Positions 48,410 through 50,145 of a stretch of DNA of 50,145 nucleotides are shown here, one piece after another; within the stretch, counting starts at the first letter, position 1, and each line of letters begins with the position of its first letter. The notes beneath the pieces were generated by a model. It searched no databases and was not told the DNA's origin. It saw only the letters and a program-made list of their open reading frames with translations. A program made the translations under genes and the position numbers. The stretch is taken from contig NZ_JAMTDV010000008.1 of the NCBI RefSeq assembly GCF_023806565.1, positions 1 through 50,145 on the forward strand, written 5' to 3'. The DNA comes from Accumulibacter sp. GTDB taxonomy: Bacteria; Pseudomonadota; Gammaproteobacteria; Burkholderiales; Rhodocyclaceae.

Positions 48410-48811
48410 GCTTAATTGGGCCACCGGTGACACATGCGGCAGAGTGATACCTTGTAGCCGAAGCAAGCCGTTACTGCGTAACCCATGACTCCAAGAACCA
48501 AATTGGTTACAGCGTACCTGATCAGGCCGAGACTTGCCCGTCAAGCTCTTGCGCTGCCCCGCAAGACTGGATCGAACACAAGCTGATACCTTCATACGCA
48601 GATTTGGGGGTTCTCGCATGATTTCAGCATTCCATGCAATCATGCGAGAATTGACCCCTTGCCCCGCAATCATGGGAGAACTGAGCCCTATCCCCCGGTG
48701 CGAAAAGATTTGGTCGCCCTATTGACCGGGGCCGGCTAGTCGGTGACCCCTAACCTGCACTCGCCCGCCTGCAAAGTTCGGCCTAGTGCTCCATGTGGAG
48801 ACAAAGAGCCG
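48410..48811. other. Gene-poor, IS-scarred segment with lower GC
   Basis: About 400 bp between the tRNA terminator and the YaaW-like gene. I see no supportable gene. It carries copies of a short repeat (described separately) and two TGATACCTT words. A minus-strand frame, IRYAVTNLVLGVMGYAVTAC then FGYKVSLCRMCHRWPN, is hydrophobic but has a stop before any good start. The segment probably consists of decayed mobile-element ends. Confidence 0.5.
48611..48689. repeat. 13-bp inverted repeat and tandem copies of an IS-end-like motif
   Basis: TTCTCGCATGATT (48611-48623) and AATCATGCGAGAA (48638-48650) are a perfect 13-bp inverted repeat 14 nt apart. On the minus strand the right arm extends to GGGGTCAATTCTCGCATGATT (48658 down to 48638), and a second copy, GGGCTCAGTTCTCCCATGAT, follows about 30 bp to the right in the same orientation. 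Such repeated ends resemble termini of insertion sequences; the element family is not identified. Confidence 0.6.
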
Positions 48812-49783
48812 TCATTGCCGCGAGGCACAACGCGCAATCTCAGCATTGGTCGCTAAATTCAAGCAATGTCTCATATCCCTCTTTCCAATAACGGACGACG
48901 CGACTGCTGCTCTTGGCTTACTTTGTCTATCTGGAGGTCTTGATGCTTGCTGCGGCATGTGTGTTCCGGTTCCAGCATTCTGATCTCCGATGGACGGTTT
49001 GGCGGCGGCAGTCGCCGGATTGGAGGCTGCCGGGGTTGGTGGAGAGCTGGGTAACTGCCAAATTGCAAATCCAATAACACCAATGCCCACGATAACCCAT
49101 CGTAGCCAACCAACGTTTCCATTCTTCCGGGGCGGCGTTCTTGGAGAGTATTTGTCCCGAAGAGCTGCAATCATCAGTACAGCAGGAATGAGCTTCTTGT
49201 AGTCGGGACCGGTTAGCCTCCAAATGGCGAATAACCCTGCACCTATCCACCCAACGGGGCCAATTACCACCGATATGGCGGAAGTCATTGCCGTGTAGGC
49301 TGCAAATGGAAGTGTGATACCTACAACCCCAGTCACTGACAATGCAGTTGTCGCAAAAAGATAGATGCCAAAGCCGGACAATTGAGCAGCGGATAGGGCG
49401 GCGATTGGGCCAAGGGATGCAAGTCGTCCTCTGTCTATTCCTTCCAATGCAGCCGCGTTAGACATTTCCTGTTGCATCTTCTCGCGCTGCACTGGAGTCA
49501 AACGGCTCCATGTGTCGCCGAGTACCTTATGCACCAATTTGGCTTCAAGAATAGAAATTGGCTCGCTCCTGCTGGAGGTGACGCCGAGCTTCTCCAGGCA
49601 CTGGAGAACGATGTCTCGGTAGGTCGGATCTGAACTGAACATCCGACCGAGAAGTGATTGAGATGCCTGTTGAATGGAAAAAAGAATTCCCTCAGGTGTG
49701 GAAGACTTGCTCCCCAACAGCGCTGCCAACCCCCTTCGCTCTTCCAAGGTAGCGCAGCTAAGCAATTTCAGTTCTTCATTCAT
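48812..49783 (-). CDS. YaaW/UPF0174-like protein with C-terminal membrane helix and Cys-loop tail
   Basis: 323 residues from ATG 49783. Residues about 1-215 resemble E. coli YaaW (UPF0174): an N-terminal helical part, then EAKLVHKVLGDTWSRLTPVQ (YaaW: LRNTWKKMDEEHK), a Gly/Ala-rich hydrophobic region (about 130-190), and DYKKLIPAVLMIAALR (YaaW: RVTIPAVLQIACLR). Unlike YaaW, it continues with a predicted membrane helix (WLRWVIVGIGVIGFAIWQL), a Pro/Ala/Ser-rich spacer and a final C-x9-C motif (RHCLNLATNAEIARC), perhaps a periplasmic disulfide loop. The ribosome site is weak. Codon use and GC are lower than in neighbours, suggesting recent arrival. Function unknown. Confidence 0.65.
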   Translation of the reverse strand: MNEELKLLSCATLEERRGLAALLGSKSSTPEGILFSIQQASQSLLGRMFSSDPTYRDIVLQCLEKLGVTSSRSEPISILEAKLVHKVLGDTWSRLTPVQREKMQQEMSNAAALEGIDRGRLASLGPIAALSAAQLSGFGIYLFATTALSVTGVVGITLPFAAYTAMTSAISVVIGPVGWIGAGLFAIWRLTGPDYKKLIPAVLMIAALRDKYSPRTPPRKNGNVGWLRWVIVGIGVIGFAIWQLPSSPPTPAASNPATAAAKPSIGDQNAGTGTHMPQQASRPPDRQSKPRAAVASSVIGKRDMRHCLNLATNAEIARCASRQ

Positions 49784-49885
49784 CCTAGGGCTTCGCTGAT
49801 CAATTGACCTCAATCCGCGCTAAATTGCGCTCCACGTCGGGAAGCCGAGCGCTCGGGTCAGGGGTCGCACTCTTCTTGTATGTAT

Positions 49886-49926
49886 GGGGCCAATTCTAAT
49901 GTCCGCATAGGGTCAATCGTCGCATG
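49886..49926 (+). repeat. Copies of the same IS-end-like motif, opposite orientation
   Basis: GGGTCAATCGTCGCATG (49910-49926) matches the 48658-48642 motif at 15 of 17 positions (GGGTCAAT-NN-TCGCATG) but in the opposite orientation. A partial copy, GGGGCCAATTCTAATG, precedes it at 49886. Thus like motifs point away from the YaaW-like gene on both sides. Confidence 0.55.
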
Positions 49927-49958
49927 GGACATTCCAGAAAACCCGCCAGACTCCCGAC

Positions 49959-50141
49959 ATGGTCAGACCCCTGCGCATCGAGTTTGCCGGTGCCCTGTAC
50001 CACGTCACCTCCCGGGGCGACCGGCGGGAAGCGATCTTCGAGGATGACGAAGATCGCGAGGCTTTCCTGCGCGTCTGCGCGGAGGCGGTAAATGTCAAGC
50101 TAGTTGTCGCCTGGACTCATGCTGCGATTGGCATACTTTGA
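49959..50141 (+). pseudogene. REP-associated tyrosine transposase (Y1/RAYT), truncated
   Basis: The first 43 or so residues, MVRPLRIEFAGALYHVTSRG then DRREAIFEDDEDREAFLRVC, are the nearly invariant start of RAYT/TnpA_REP transposases. Intact relatives continue for more than 150 residues through the HUH metal motif and catalytic Tyr. Here homology ends at about 50090 and the frame stops at 50141 after unrelated residues (VKLVVAWTHAAIGIL). It is dead, presumably cut by a recombination event. It sits just inside the right-hand copy of the short repeat. Confidence 0.82.
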
Positions 50142-50145
50142 GGAG

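Noticed and set aside
48404-48673. 89-codon minus-strand ORF after tRNA-Arg
   Set aside because: It runs through the tRNA terminator hairpin and the inverted repeat, and its translation has no domain-like pattern.

Overview
The window reads as a high-GC betaproteobacterial chromosome. The best fit is Rhodocyclales, possibly a Candidatus Accumulibacter-like lineage. This rests on gene content: RegB/RegA, a HiPIP, the dapC-dapD-pilU-dapE-prmB block, smc-zipA-ligA, and a methylmalonyl-CoA decarboxylase. The taxon is inferred from protein character, not from a database search. Almost all genes are ordinary chromosomal ones. Both edges of the window are damaged, mobile-element-rich zones.

Layout. 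1-2.35 kb is a scrapyard: an integron-type integrase fragment, a DDE transposase broken by frameshifts and an internal deletion, and a ParE-like toxin cut off at the transposon edge but still next to its intact antitoxin. 2.35-7.7 kb (minus) is one operon: AI-2E/PerM-like permease, outer-membrane efflux lipoprotein, HlyD adaptor, DUF2955 inner-membrane protein and a small potassium-type channel. 7.9-15.5 kb is rich in metal handling: a GcvR-like ACT protein, a divergent CadR/CadA pair with a MerR-type promoter, an alanine-rich exported protein, a DUF1345 membrane protein, and then a structured leader with a strong intrinsic terminator in front of a soluble PRC/MgtE-N/CBS protein and a NRAMP-like permease with altered metal-site motifs.

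15.6-18.8 kb encodes a nitrate/sulfonate-type ABC importer (fused double permease plus ATPase) with no binding protein nearby. 18.9-21.7 kb holds the RegB/RegA redox two-component system, overlapped by hslR, then a TfoX C-terminal-like protein. 22.2-24.6 kb (minus) is dapF-DUF484-xerC. 24.6-27.4 kb (minus) carries a GNAT acetyltransferase, a HiPIP, methylmalonyl-CoA decarboxylase and a YihY/BrkB protein. A Nudix hydrolase follows on plus. 28.2-37.5 kb (minus) is a long run: smc, zipA, ligA, hpt, methylthioinosine phosphorylase, peptide deformylase and a low-molecular-weight phosphatase. queF and a yecA-like gene diverge from smc. An EamA transporter and an aldo/keto reductase remnant precede the lysine/DAP cluster dapC-dapD-pilU-dapE-prmB (40.1-45.5 kb), then pepN and tRNA-Arg(ACG).

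After the tRNA terminator (48.41 kb) composition changes. A lower-GC segment carries one YaaW-like membrane gene, bounded on both sides by outward-facing copies of the same short repeat, and ends in a truncated REP-associated (Y1) transposase.

The most promising unexplained system is the 12.6-15.4 kb unit. It combines an attenuator-like leader, a stand-alone MgtE-type sensor without its channel, and a NRAMP-related permease with DAGG/TPYM in place of DPGN/MPHN. Together these suggest RNA-controlled and protein-gated divalent-cation (possibly Mg2+) uptake.
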